From Serpula lacrymans var. lacrymans S7.9 (taxonomy: Eukaryota; Basidiomycota; Agaricomycetes; Boletales; Serpulaceae): a DNA stretch of 64,000 nt. Below the pieces are notes generated by a model, which had not been told where the DNA came from, ran no database searches, and worked only from the letters and a program-made list of their open reading frames with translations. Below are positions 10,612-19,863 of the stretch, in pieces. The translations under genes were made by a program, and so were the position numbers. The stretch covers positions 2,042,912 through 2,106,911 of the forward strand of contig NW_006763297.1 in NCBI RefSeq assembly GCF_000218685.1, read 5' to 3'. Within the stretch, counting starts at the first letter, position 1. Every line of letters starts with the position of its first letter.

Positions 10612-11700
10612 TGTTACAATACACAGTTTTCGGACCTTTAACTTTCACTCTCCACTTTAACTTTTGTTATTTTCACACACTGTACCTTGTGGGACTTTCC
10701 TTTTGTTCAAACTCCACTTTCTTGCACTGTGCTGCTGTCCTTTATTTTAGATACAAGTCTCTTACGCAGTGGAGCTGGTCACATGGGCTGTGCCCTATAA
10801 CATCATCAGCCACTGCCTTCATCAACTGTATAGTACACATATACAAATAGCATGTAGTAGTATATATACCCCAATAGATCAAGGAGACTCCTCAGTGAGT
10901 CCTCCTGTTACTTACCCATAACAAACTTGGTCCTACTATAAGGGAGATTATCCTCTCACTGTGAGGCAACAATAAACTATAACAAAAACACTACCCGTCT
11001 CCGACTGCACTTGCAGGGAGTAAGAGGTACAACGAGTCTTGAAGATCGACAGATGCTAGTGAATATAGCAAGTTGAGGATATGGAAGCAGACTCAGAGGT
11101 TTCTGAGGAGAGGTAAAGTGGGTAATTCAAGTAATAGAAAGCTAAAGAACAATACATGAATATGTAAGGTTTTTATAGCTAACCGTCTATTCTTCAGACC
11201 AAAAAAAGAATAAAAGGAAAGTGGTCTGAGGGGAAAATCAACCAATAAGAAAAATGATAACTATTGTAAGACTTTCAAAGATTAATCAGCAGGTGGGAAA
11301 GTGTACTAATAATAAGTGTTGTCACGCGTGTTCAGGAACCGTATCCTCCTGATGAGGTACAATCCTGACTAAAGTGTTTATTAGTATCTCCAGGCACTGA
11401 TGGGGCTTGGAGCTGGTTGGTGAGATGCTTACCGCCAGTCCTTACCCATTGTGCTGGCTGGCTGGGAGTGATACCTAGTCTCTGATCTGCGATATAAAGT
11501 GGTAACAATGGTTGAGAAAGCCTGTGAGGGCTATGAGAAGTAGAATAGCAAATGATACCTCCAGCCCTAGGGCCAGAGGTGTAACGGGGAAAGCGTTTGA
11601 AAACCAAGACATAGAGAAAATAATAAATGGTCCTTACACTCACCCACCCCTCTCTGCTTGTCTTATTGTGCGCCAGAGTATACAAACTCTGGTTGTTACA
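10612..11700 (+). repeat. LTR family B, copy 2, split by a nested LTR A
   Basis: The copy starts TGTTACAATACACAGTTTTC and ends TCTGGTTGTTACA at 11700. A complete family A LTR (10960-11638) interrupts it; removing that LTR and one CTCAC restores a normal family B LTR of about 405 bp. The outer flanks ATAGA and TTAGG do not match, so its own duplication has been lost or the left boundary is a recombination junction. Confidence 0.8.
10960..11638. repeat. LTR family A, copy 3 (679 bp), nested in LTR B copy 2
   Basis: A full-length LTR from TGTGAGGCAAC to GGTCCTTACA with the perfect 5-bp direct duplication CTCAC at 10955-10959 and 11639-11643. No internal element sequence is present, so it is a solo LTR left by LTR-LTR recombination. 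It is younger than the family B LTR it interrupts. Confidence 0.9.
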
Positions 11701-12239
11701 TTAGGACTCGCTCTTATTACTCTCTTGCACATTGTGCAAACCTGGATCACAGGGTTAAGTAGAAGTTTTTCAAACAGTAAGACTTGGGTGCCAGTCTGGT
11801 GTTGAGTGTTTGCTAGCCAGCAAAAACTAAGTGTGTGCCTTAATCTTGCAGGCAAGCTCCTCAGGACGAGGTGCTGAAGAGAATTAAACAAACATATGTG
11901 ACTCCCAGTGTTAAGGGGAGTACTTTAGCTCAGCAATAGTGTGAAACTATTGTTGATTAGATTTACATACACACTTGCTTCTTCGAGTACCTCTGACCAG
12001 GCTGGGATTTGCCTCCACCAGTTGGAGAAAGCTTGACAGCTTAACAAGCGGACCACCCCCTGACAACTGTTTGGACCAGGGTTTCTTACATTACCTTTTT
12101 ATACACATTTTTAAATACTAAAGTGTGGGTAGTCAGAGATTGAGATCCAATATCCAGCTGGGAAGAGGTAAATCTGCAGATAGCAAGTGGGGACCCCCAG
12201 TTACCATTTTTTTTACATTACCAAGAGAACAAGTTGATA
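11701..12239. other. Untranslated region before gypsy gag, with a tRNA-like stretch
   Basis: No coding frame is supported. On the minus strand, 11993-12062 resembles a tRNA: a GGTCCGCTTGTTAAGC A-box-like part and a GGAGGCAAATCCCAGCC B-box-like part about 35 bases apart. The anticodon arm does not fold properly, so I read it as a tRNA-derived repeat and not as a working tRNA gene. The rest may be 5' sequence of the gypsy element. Confidence 0.35.
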
Positions 12240-13577
12240 TGTCATCGCAATCCCAACCTGATGCCAACACTCTGTTGCACAACATGTGTGCACAGATTTT
12301 GACACCAACCACGCAGCTTGCCAAAATTCAGGCAAACCCCTGAATTGGTTGAGCAAAAGTTCAACAAGAAAGCTGAGATTGTTGCTGACCCCGGCACTTT
12401 CAAAGGAGATTGGGCTAGATTTACTGAGTGGTAGATCAAGCTCCAAATTTGGATCAAGGCAAACTGGGACACATTTGCCAATAATTTTGAAATAGTGACA
12501 GCAGTGCTGTCAAGACTCAAAGGACCGGTGGCAGGTCAATACGCCCAAGTTAGACTCCAGGAGTGTTACACTGCCAATCACTGGCCTACCTGGGACAATC
12601 TCAAGGGGGAGATTAAAAAACACTCCAAACCCCAAGCTGAGCGTGACTGGGCGTGTCAGCAAATCCACTCCTTTAAACAAGGAAATATGAGGACAGATGA
12701 TTTTATAACCTGGTTCCTGGCCCTCTCCATCCAAGGGGGTCTAGGTAATGAACACACTGTGACAACACCAACAAGACACAGTCTTGGGGCACTGGAGCAC
12801 AATGAAAACAACACTCAAAAAAAGAGGAAGAGGTGGGAGTGGTTACCCATTAGGTTTTGACAAGTTAGTTGTTGGTAGACAACAGGAGGACTCACTCCGT
12901 CCTTCCCCATGTATTCCTGCTGTATATATACTAAAATACATGAGGTACTGTACAGTTGTAAATAGAGTTTAAAGTCCGATGTTTAGCATGTGACCAGTCA
13001 CATGATGAGTCTAGACATTGGTCAGGTGTTGTGTCACATGACTGGTCATGTGACTATGAAAAGTTCGAAAATGTAAAGTAAAGTAAATCGTCACATGACC
13101 TTGGAAAAATAAAAGTAAAAGTACGAAAAAGGTGAAGTGTAAGTAGGTACTGGTACGTCAATTATAACACACACAGTAGAACTGCTGGAACACAATGTGA
13201 ACCCCCACATTGCACAAAAGCTCTATCTGCAAGATATGAGAAATGAGAACCTTTCAGAAGCAGCAGAAGAGGTTTTCAAGATTGGTAGAGCCATGGAGCT
13301 CTATAAAATGCAATTCGGTGACAGGTCCACCACCAAAAACAACTATTCCCAGAGGTGCCCTGGGTCATCAAACCAAAACAATCATCACTCTCACAGGTTC
13401 AAGCCATTTGGGCTGCAGCCAGGACAGGATGCTCCTATGGATATTGGTGCAGTCCAAGGCAAACAGATGCGCAGATTCAAGGGCAGCTGTTATAACTGTG
13501 GCCAAGAGGGACATATGTCCCAAGATTGCAGAAATGGGGTGCAGGCCACCCACCAAAAAAATAACCAAGGGCACTAG
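12240..13577 (+). pseudogene. Gypsy (Ty3) retrotransposon gag remnant
   Basis: From the ATG at 12240 a gag-like protein is recognisable: FKGDWARFTEWWIKLQIW and later a KPQAERDWACQQIHSFKQG segment typical of Ty3/gypsy capsid, then DAPMDIGAVQ and the CCHC zinc knuckle CYNCGQEGHMSQDC at about 13490-13530. The frame is broken near 12341 by a frameshift and stop. A family B solo LTR (12758-13169) splits it; joining the flanks with one CACAC restores the frame (NEHT then VELLEHNV). It is dead and lacks its own LTRs in this window. Confidence 0.85.
12758..13169 (-). repeat. LTR family B-like, copy 3 (412 bp), inside gypsy gag
   Basis: It runs from TGTGACAACACC to CAATTATAACA and is in inverse orientation to the other B copies: the words GGGAGTGGTTACCC, CAGGAGGACTCA and TATATATACT match the complement of family B. 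A 5-bp duplication CACAC flanks it (12753-12757 and 13170-13174). It is more diverged than copies 1, 2 and 4 and may be a subfamily. Confidence 0.8.
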
Positions 13578-14028
13578 GTGCACCAATTAGGAATAGAAAA
13601 TCTGGTCGATCGGTGCAATACTCTGGTTGGTTGTTCATACAACAAAATCCGAGCCTTCTTTTATGACCAACAGGTCACTGAAATGAAAGCTCAGGGAAAA
13701 GAGTCCAGGGCTTAGGTCACCTGGGTGCCTTTGCTCCTATTAATGATGAAGTAAACCACAACAAGGTGGCCCCTGCTTTGGGGTGTTGCATGAGCAATAA
13801 AGGAAAGGGGGTGGCTCCCCAATTTGTAAATAAATTTCTTAATTTGTGATCAGAAATATGTACTTGTATTCAAAAATGCAATTGTAATATTTATGATACT
13901 TCCACTGCACCAGCGCCTCCCTTGGAGTGTGGCCCTGGTGAGACAAACACTAGGGTGCTTGATTCTGGTAAAAATAAAGATGAAAATATAGAAAATACTA
14001 AAGTAGAAAAACATGTTTCTTTTGATTT
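13578..14028 (+). other. Degenerate gag-pol link of the gypsy element
   Basis: Between the zinc knuckle and the protease there is no clean frame. The spacing is what a gypsy element would have here, so I take it as decayed gag-pol sequence. An AT-rich patch at 13830-14010 contains no feature I can name. Confidence 0.4.
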
Positions 14029-14755
14029 TTGGAGCCACTTTGCACAGAAATCCCAAGGCGTGTGTTGATGCACACATATTTATTCCAAAAGGGGATCCAT
14101 TTAGATGTTGGTGTGGAAGACCTTGCCCGGGGCATAGTACACCCAACCAGCGCTCTGCTTGATTCAGGTGCTAACGGCATCTTTATAAATCAGGTCTGGG
14201 CAGAGCGAGTCGGACTCCCCCTTGTAAAATTAAATATGTCTATTCCTGTCCATAATGTTGATGGTACACTTAATGTGGGTGGCTGCATCACGCACAAATG
14301 TTCTTTTGTTGTCAAGTACCAAGGACACAGAGAATAAGTCACCGCTGAAGCTACCCAACTAGGGAAGATTAATTTAATCTTAGGCTGGACCTGGCTATTT
14401 ATACACAATCCTGAGATCAACTGGAAGACAGGGGTTGTCACATTGTCACATTGCCCTCAGGAGTGTGATGACTTGGGTAAGCTGAGTCACGTCCGTCAAA
14501 CTGAGCTTGATGAAAAAATAAATGCTGGTCACATTTATGCCAAACTCAGATCTTTGGATAAGATAAACAATGATAATGATGAGGTGAAACCTGAGGAAGA
14601 GATTAAGAGGCTGGTACCTCCAGAGTGTATCTGCTGCCTTTGATTGGTCAGCTAGTAGACAAATTGGCTGGTGCCAAGTTCTTGACAAAGATGGACCTCA
14701 GATGGGGATACAACAATGTATGTATCAAAGAAGAGGATGCTTGGAAGGCCACATT
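14029..14755 (+). pseudogene. Gypsy protease and start of reverse transcriptase
   Basis: An aspartic protease domain is clear: TSALLDSGANGIFINQVWAE, then IPVHNVDGTLNVGG and, after a stop, LILGWTWLFIHNPEINW, the standard order of Ty3/gypsy proteases. A short acidic linker follows, then the start of the reverse transcriptase in another frame: GAKFLTKMDLRWGYNNVCI and EEDAWKATF. The RT ends abruptly at 14755, where LTR A copy 4 begins, and no continuation exists on the other side. Stops and frame changes show the element is dead. Confidence 0.8.
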
Positions 14756-15442
14756 TGTGAGGCAACATTAAACTATAACAAAAATAATACCCACTTCCTA
14801 CTGCACTTGCAAGGAGTAAGAGGTACAATGAGTTTTGAGGTCAACAGATGCTAGAGTTTATAGCAAGTAGAGGACTAAGAGTAAACTCAAGAATTTCTGA
14901 TAAGAAGTAAAGCGGGTAATTCAAGTAATAGAAAGCTAAAGAACTATACACAAGTATGTAGGGTTTTTATAGCTAACTGTCTATCTCTCAGACTGAAAGA
15001 GGAACAATAGAAAAGTGGTCTAAGGATGAAACCAACCAATAAGAAAAAGAAGAACTATTGTGCGATTTCAAGGATTAATCAGCAGGTAGGAAGATATACT
15101 AATAATAGGTATTATTACACATATTCAGGAACTGTATCCTCGTGATGAGGTATAATCCTAACTAAAGTGTTTATTAATATATCCAGGCACTGATGCGGTG
15201 TGGAGCTGGTTGGCGAGATCTCTACAACCAGTCCTTACCCATTGTGCTGGCTGGCTGGGAGTGCTACCCAGTCTCTGATCTGCAATATGAAATGGTATTG
15301 ATGGTTAAGAAACCCTGTTAAGGCTATTAGAAGTAAAATGGAAAAGGACACCTCTAGCCCCAAAGCTAGAGGTGTAATAGGGAAAGTGTCTAAAAACCAA
15401 GACATGGAATGAAAAGGTAGAGAAAAGCGAATGGTCCTTACA
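14756..15442. repeat. LTR family A, copy 4 (about 687 bp)
   Basis: Starts TGTGAGGCAACATTAAACT and ends ATGGTCCTTACA. Left flank ACATT, right flank CATTA: only a 4-base overlap, unless the terminal A is counted twice. The left neighbour is plus-strand gypsy RT and the right neighbour is minus-strand copia RNase H, so the LTR joins two different elements. Confidence 0.8.
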
Positions 15443-15795
15443 CATTACTCCAAAGAGGCCACAGTTCTGACAGCATCCTAATCCAGAGGAACTTTTTTGT
15501 GGTGTGGGCTGCAGCCATGTATTCGGCCTCTGTGGTTGACAGTGCAACCAATTATTGTTGCTTTGAGAACCACGAGATGGTTTTTCCATCCAACATGATG
15601 GCATATCCTGGGATAGTGCAGCAATTTTCATGCATGTTGCAATCAGCATCATAATAGCTAGTAAGTTCTTCCCTTTCTGGTCCATAGCAGAGCCAGAGCT
15701 CACACATTCCCTTCAGATACTTCACCACTCTCTTTTCTGCCTCCAAATGCATCTTCTCAGGATTTTCCACGAACCTCAAGAGTATAGCTATGGTG

Positions 15796-16210
15796 TGTTA
15801 TGATAACACAATTTTCGGACCTTTAAATTTCATTCTCCTCTTCAACTTTCTTCTGTAGTTTTCACACACTGTGCCATGCAGCACTTTCCCTTTTGTTCAA
15901 ACTCCATCTTCTTGTGCTGCACTGCATTTCTTTATTTTTAGATACAAGTATCTCATGCAGTGGAGCTGGCCACACAGGCTGTGCCCCATGACATCATCAA
16001 CCACTGCTTTCACCAACTGTACAGTATATGTGTACAAACAAACCTGTAGTAGTATATATACCCCAATAGATCAAGGGGACTCCTCAGCGAGTCCTCCTGT
16101 TGTTTACCCACAACTAACTCAGGCCTATCCTCAGGGTAACCATTCCCCTCACTACCTTTATAGCCTTGTCCAAGTTGTGCGCCAGAGTAACTAAACTCTT
16201 GGTTGTTACA
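15796..16210 (+). repeat. LTR family B, copy 4 (415 bp), inside copia RT
   Basis: Starts TGTTATGATAACACAATTTT, ends CTTGGTTGTTACA. A perfect 5-bp duplication TGGTG lies at 15791-15795 and 16211-16215. Removing the LTR and one duplication joins the copia frame (ATHSDIVHT then IAILLRFVENP). It is a solo LTR. Confidence 0.9.
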
Positions 16211-16377
16211 TGGTGTGCACAATATCTGAGTGAGTGGCAATTGCTGCATACATAAGGGATCCTATGACCTCCCAATAAGATGGGTCCCACATATCAGCAA
16301 AGTCTTTGGGCATTTTGGGGCATTTCTCTTTTGTTAGGTATGTATTTGCAACCATTGGCATTGACAGAGGCTTCTGT

Positions 16378-16563
16378 AATAATCCACGGTGGACTCAGAG
16401 AGTACAGAAAAGCAAATTGGACCAGCCGGGGATTGCACCCAGGACCTCCCGCCTATATATGGTGGTGCTTTAACCAACTGAGCTACCAGCCCTTGGATAT
16501 CAACATTCAATTGCACAATGTTGTCTAACAAAACCCAGGCTTTAACCTTGACAATTTCAACAG
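16378..16563 (-). mobile_element. tRNA-derived SINE-like insertion in copia RT
   Basis: On the minus strand about 16420-16494 reads as a tRNA: GGTAGCTCAGTTGGTTAAAG for the D arm and A box and CTGGGTGCAATCCCCGG for a fully paired T arm, with a weak anticodon stem around an ATATATA loop. Some 70 bp of unrelated sequence precede it and about 42 bp follow. The ends match a near-duplication CTTCTGT / CTTCCTGT (16371-16377 and 16564-16571), and removing the insert rejoins the copia frame (CFDLEDRK then PLSMPM). This fits a SINE or processed tRNA-like retroposon better than a functional tRNA gene. Confidence 0.65.
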
Positions 16564-16850
16564 CTTCCTGTCCTCAAGATCAAAACATTTGATTATGGTG
16601 TCAATATACTGTATGAGCATTGGGAGAGACTTATGGTTTGGGTGAGTTGGTTTTTCTTTATCTCCATCCCCAGCATCCAGTGTAATTCCCCAAGGTTGCT
16701 GACCTCAAAAAGCTTCAATCACTCACTTTTTAGGGCCATCATATGGACAGCTGTTAGTGTCACAAGTGTCATGTCATCTACATACACTGCTAGGATTGTG
16801 TCAATTTACAAGCTTAGGACAATGTCTGTGATAACTACTCATTTTTTTCG

Positions 16851-17151
16851 GAGTGCTGTGGCTTTTGAATGTTGCTGCTGAATCTACTAGTACTGCATAG
16901 GGCTGCTCAGAGGGTTTTCCATCCAATTCTCTCCATGTCAAATAATTTAAATAAATGGCAGCTTCTGACAACCTTTGACAATCTCACTCAATGTGATATA
17001 GATTATAATCCAAGTCACATTGTTCAATGCTCTCATACTAGACAATCCGGCTGCTCCTATATATCCATACCAGTCCATATCAGTCCATACCATGTGTCCA
17101 GAAATTACATGCTTTGGCCATATCACGCAACCTGCTGCTGAGCCTGCTATA
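16851..17151. other. Unassigned sequence left of a MITE
   Basis: A weak plus-strand ORF crosses this stretch and the adjacent MITE (17020-17289) but has no family resemblance. It is probably decayed copia or flanking DNA. Confidence 0.3.
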
Positions 17152-17492
17152 CTGTTGTTAACCGTCAGTTTGGATGTCACAGAGGTCACACAAGCTGAGT
17201 TGGAGCTCCGCTTGGCACTATCAGTGGTTGAACATGATTTTGAGTGTGGCGCACCTGAACTTTTTGAAACTGAGATTGCAGTACCTTAGTAGAGTGTTAC
17301 TTTCTCGAAGTTTGTGCACATGGAAGGAACTTACTCAATAATTCAGGATTTTGTGCTAGGAAAGTTGGAGTAAGTGGTAAGAATATATAAAACTGCTATG
17401 GGTTGAGTTGATGGGGAAAAATGACAGTGGAATGTATGCTTTCAGAAATGTCCAAATAACCCCCCCCAATCCAAACTGACAGTTAACAACAG
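17152..17492. mobile_element. MITE, 341 bp, 24-bp inverted repeats, TA target duplication
   Basis: CTGTTGTTAACCGTCAGTTT.. at 17152-17175 recurs as its reverse complement at 17469-17492 with one mismatch. Both ends are flanked by TA (17150-17151 and 17493-17494), the target duplication of Tc1/mariner-like elements. The interior has no transposase. Confidence 0.7.
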
Positions 17493-17520
17493 TAGTCCGC
17501 TAATCTATGCCAAACCTATC

Positions 17521-18030
17521 TGTTGGATATAGCAGAAGACGAGGCAAGCGTTGACAAAGGCTGTAAAAGGAAAGTAAGAAGGATGGGGTGGCCTGTGCAC
17601 CCAATATACCACCATCAGAAAAATTATACTTCCATTCACCTACATATAGCGAGCCATTGAAATGTAACCACCTCAGTTGTTCCCCAGAACACAGAGGTGA
17701 GATATTTACTTAGTTTCTACCGAGTGTACTTAGCTCATCAGACTTCCCAGTCTTTGTGTTTATTCAGGTACTTACTTCAATATATAGAGTTGTTCCCAAG
17801 AACACTGAGTCTTCGTGTTTATTCAAATCAGTAATCTCTTTGACTATCCAATTCAGGTATCTGTATGGTGATGCTTGCCAACCACCACCAAGCAATAGCA
17901 GGGTCCAACCATTTTTGTGATGACAAGTTCTGAGGTAAGACCCTTGTGTCCCCCCCCCCCCCTTTCAAATACCTAGCTAATCATTAGTATAGCTCTTATC
18001 TGATCTAGATCAAATCCAAACAATCTCACC
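17521..18030 (+). repeat. LTR family C, copy 2 (diverged)
   Basis: Starts TGTTGGATAT and shares with copy 1 (2780) the GGTGGCC..ATATACC..CATCAGAAAA block, and GAGGTaAGACCCT and ACCTAG..AATCATTA..TAGCTCTTAT further on. It is longer because of an internal duplication around GTTGTTCCC(C/A)AGAACAC and GTGTTTATTCA. A 14-base C run lies at about 17950. There is no polypurine tract before it, so it is a relic LTR. Bases 18031-18772 hold no gene that I can see. Confidence 0.5.
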
Positions 18031-18772
18031 AAGAGCTGCCTGGCCCCTTTGGTGGAACCTGCCTGCAAATGACACATTCAACTTTCCAGGCCACATGATC
18101 AAATTTTTGTTTCATCACATCATATCTCTCCACTCACATCTCCCTAGGACTACTACCTTACAACACTGGGTGGGTAGGTGGGTAGGAGCCTGAGGCCTGA
18201 TGGTTTGCAAGACTAGGAAATTGACGGATACTGTCAAGGCAAACAGAGGATGTGCTGATGAAATTGATGAAACTCCGCGAAAACCAAGCGGCGGTCAGAC
18301 GTGGTTTGGAGCCACTTGAATTGTTTCCACTGAGCTCTTCAAACTAGTTGAAAGTTGGAGTATATCCACTCACAGATCAAATGACGAATTCGTTGAGATT
18401 TACCAAGCACCAGAATTGATAGTTGCTCACCTTCATAGATGGAACTTGGATTTGACTCGTCATTTGAGGCGGTGGCGATAGCACGTAAGGCATAGACTCA
18501 AAGAGTTGCCTCATGCCGTGCAGCGTGAAAGAAAACAAAGATCGGTAAAATCATGACCAGGTTCGTAAACATGTACTCACACCTCCACAAATAGTAGAGG
18601 AATGATATAAGCTAAAGCTGACGCCCAAAGATTTTAGGAGCATATCATCAATCCAAAACACACAATATCAAACTAGTCAAACTGATGGATGCACACAAAT
18701 CATCACACCGGCATAAAAGTACATAAATATTACGGGGATATAGCAACAACAATAATTGTGAGAACAGAGCCA

Positions 18773-19863
18773 TCACAGCTGCGCCTGCATCTCTTCACGC
18801 TTTGACCCATTACTGAGGACTTCCTTGATCCACCCAATCGCTACATCATTAAATTCCTTGGGCGCTTCCCACCACGGCATATGACCCGTCTCCATCTCTA
18901 CCACCCTTGAGCCCCTCCATTGCACAAGAACGTTCTGTATAGGCTGACTCGCCAGCAGCATGTCATACTTACCGGTGATGAGCAGCATTGGTAGTTCATC
19001 CTTTCCAGCTCGCAGGACCCCTGTATTGCTCTGGGTCCTACCAAGAGATTTAGACGCGCATACTCGAGGCTGGGACATGGCGTCCCCAAGACATGCATGC
19101 TGCAAACGCTTAGGGAATGCAATTGGGTTGAGGAAGTTGTCGGGAGATACGAAGGCCCGTACAAAGCCTTGTACACCAATCTGAAAGGCATTGACATCCT
19201 CTGTCTGTGACATGTTGGAAAGCATCTCGACAGCATACGAGGAGGCAATTTGCGGAACGACCTCAAGATAAGGGAGTGGAGCAATGTAGATGACTCCCGA
19301 GATGAAAGTAGAAGAACAGACAGTCAAGATATCGGCGATTACTGCACCTGATAGAAGTAAAGTATAATTGAGTCATCAGTTATGAACGATGGCGGAATCT
19401 CAAACCTCCGTAACTCCTTAAAATAAGAAATCAGCGCTTAGAAAAACGATCATTGCGCAAGACACACCATCCCATAACGAATGGTTGATGAACTTGGTAT
19501 TCTGCAACAACTGCAAGAAAATCTTCGGCAAACCTCTCCGTCTGCCATGCAGCATCGTCCTCTGGCTTATCACTTCTGCCGTGACCGCGTATGTCGTACC
19601 TGATCTATGTTTATTGAATATCTTTTCATCAGCATATAAGTCAGTGGCACAGACTAAACTTCAAGACCTACAAGGTAAAAGTTGTCCTTCCAAGTAGGGT
19701 CGATGAACAAGTTATCGTATACGACAGAGCTCAAAGAAAAGCCATGAAGACATAAAATTGCGGGCATTGACGGATCTCCCACAGCATCTGTATAGATGTG
19801 CGTGCCATCTGCGGACGTCACAATTTTCGCTGTAGCATCAAAGGCACTGTACGGAGTTGACAT
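18773..19863 (-). CDS. Alpha/beta-hydrolase, paralogue 1 of 3
   Basis: Four exons: 19672-19863, 19468-19604, 19406-19416 and 18773-19347, which join in frame to 304 residues with GT..AG introns of 51-67 nt. HG oxyanion motif in LCLHGFSLSSVVYD, then RYDIRGHGRSDKPE, nucleophile elbow GWSYGG, acid in LLITGKYDMLL and base in METGHMPWWEAP: the Ser-Asp-His triad is complete. The serine is carried by exon 3, only 11 nt long. No signal peptide or membrane segment is visible, so it is probably cytosolic; the substrate is unknown. It is the first of three tandem copies with the same exon plan, and differs in the elbow (SYGG against SCGG). Its start ATG aligns with those of the other two. Confidence 0.88.

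Larger units (their letters stand above)
15443..16850 (-). pseudogene. Copia (Ty1) reverse transcriptase and RNase H remnant
   Basis: Read leftward, the copia RT active site AVYVDDMTLVT lies near 16770, followed by FEVSNLGELHWMLGMEI, then SYWEVIGSLMYAAIATHSD and the RNase H part (MHLEAEKRVVKYLKGM, YYDADCNMH and VALSTTEAEYMAAAH), ending at the LTR at 15442. Two later insertions split it: a tRNA-derived element at 16378-16563 and the LTR at 15796-16210. Removing both restores family-like sequence across each site. Several stops and frame changes remain. The sequence above 16850 no longer resembles copia. Confidence 0.85.

Noticed and set aside
11332..11805. Two ORFs of about 100 codons on opposite strands
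   Set aside because: Both overlap LTR A copy 3 and LTR B copy 2; the similar stretches in the other LTR copies are not kept open.
16420..16494. A functional tRNA gene
   Set aside because: The T arm is good but the anticodon stem has a mismatch, the D arm is imperfect, the anticodon would be the unusual ATA, and the sequence sits inside an insertion with its own near-duplicate ends.
17020..17289. Plus-strand ORF of 89 codons with a plausible hydrophobic stretch
   Set aside because: It runs across the left end of the TA-flanked MITE, so the reading frame is an accident of the insertion.
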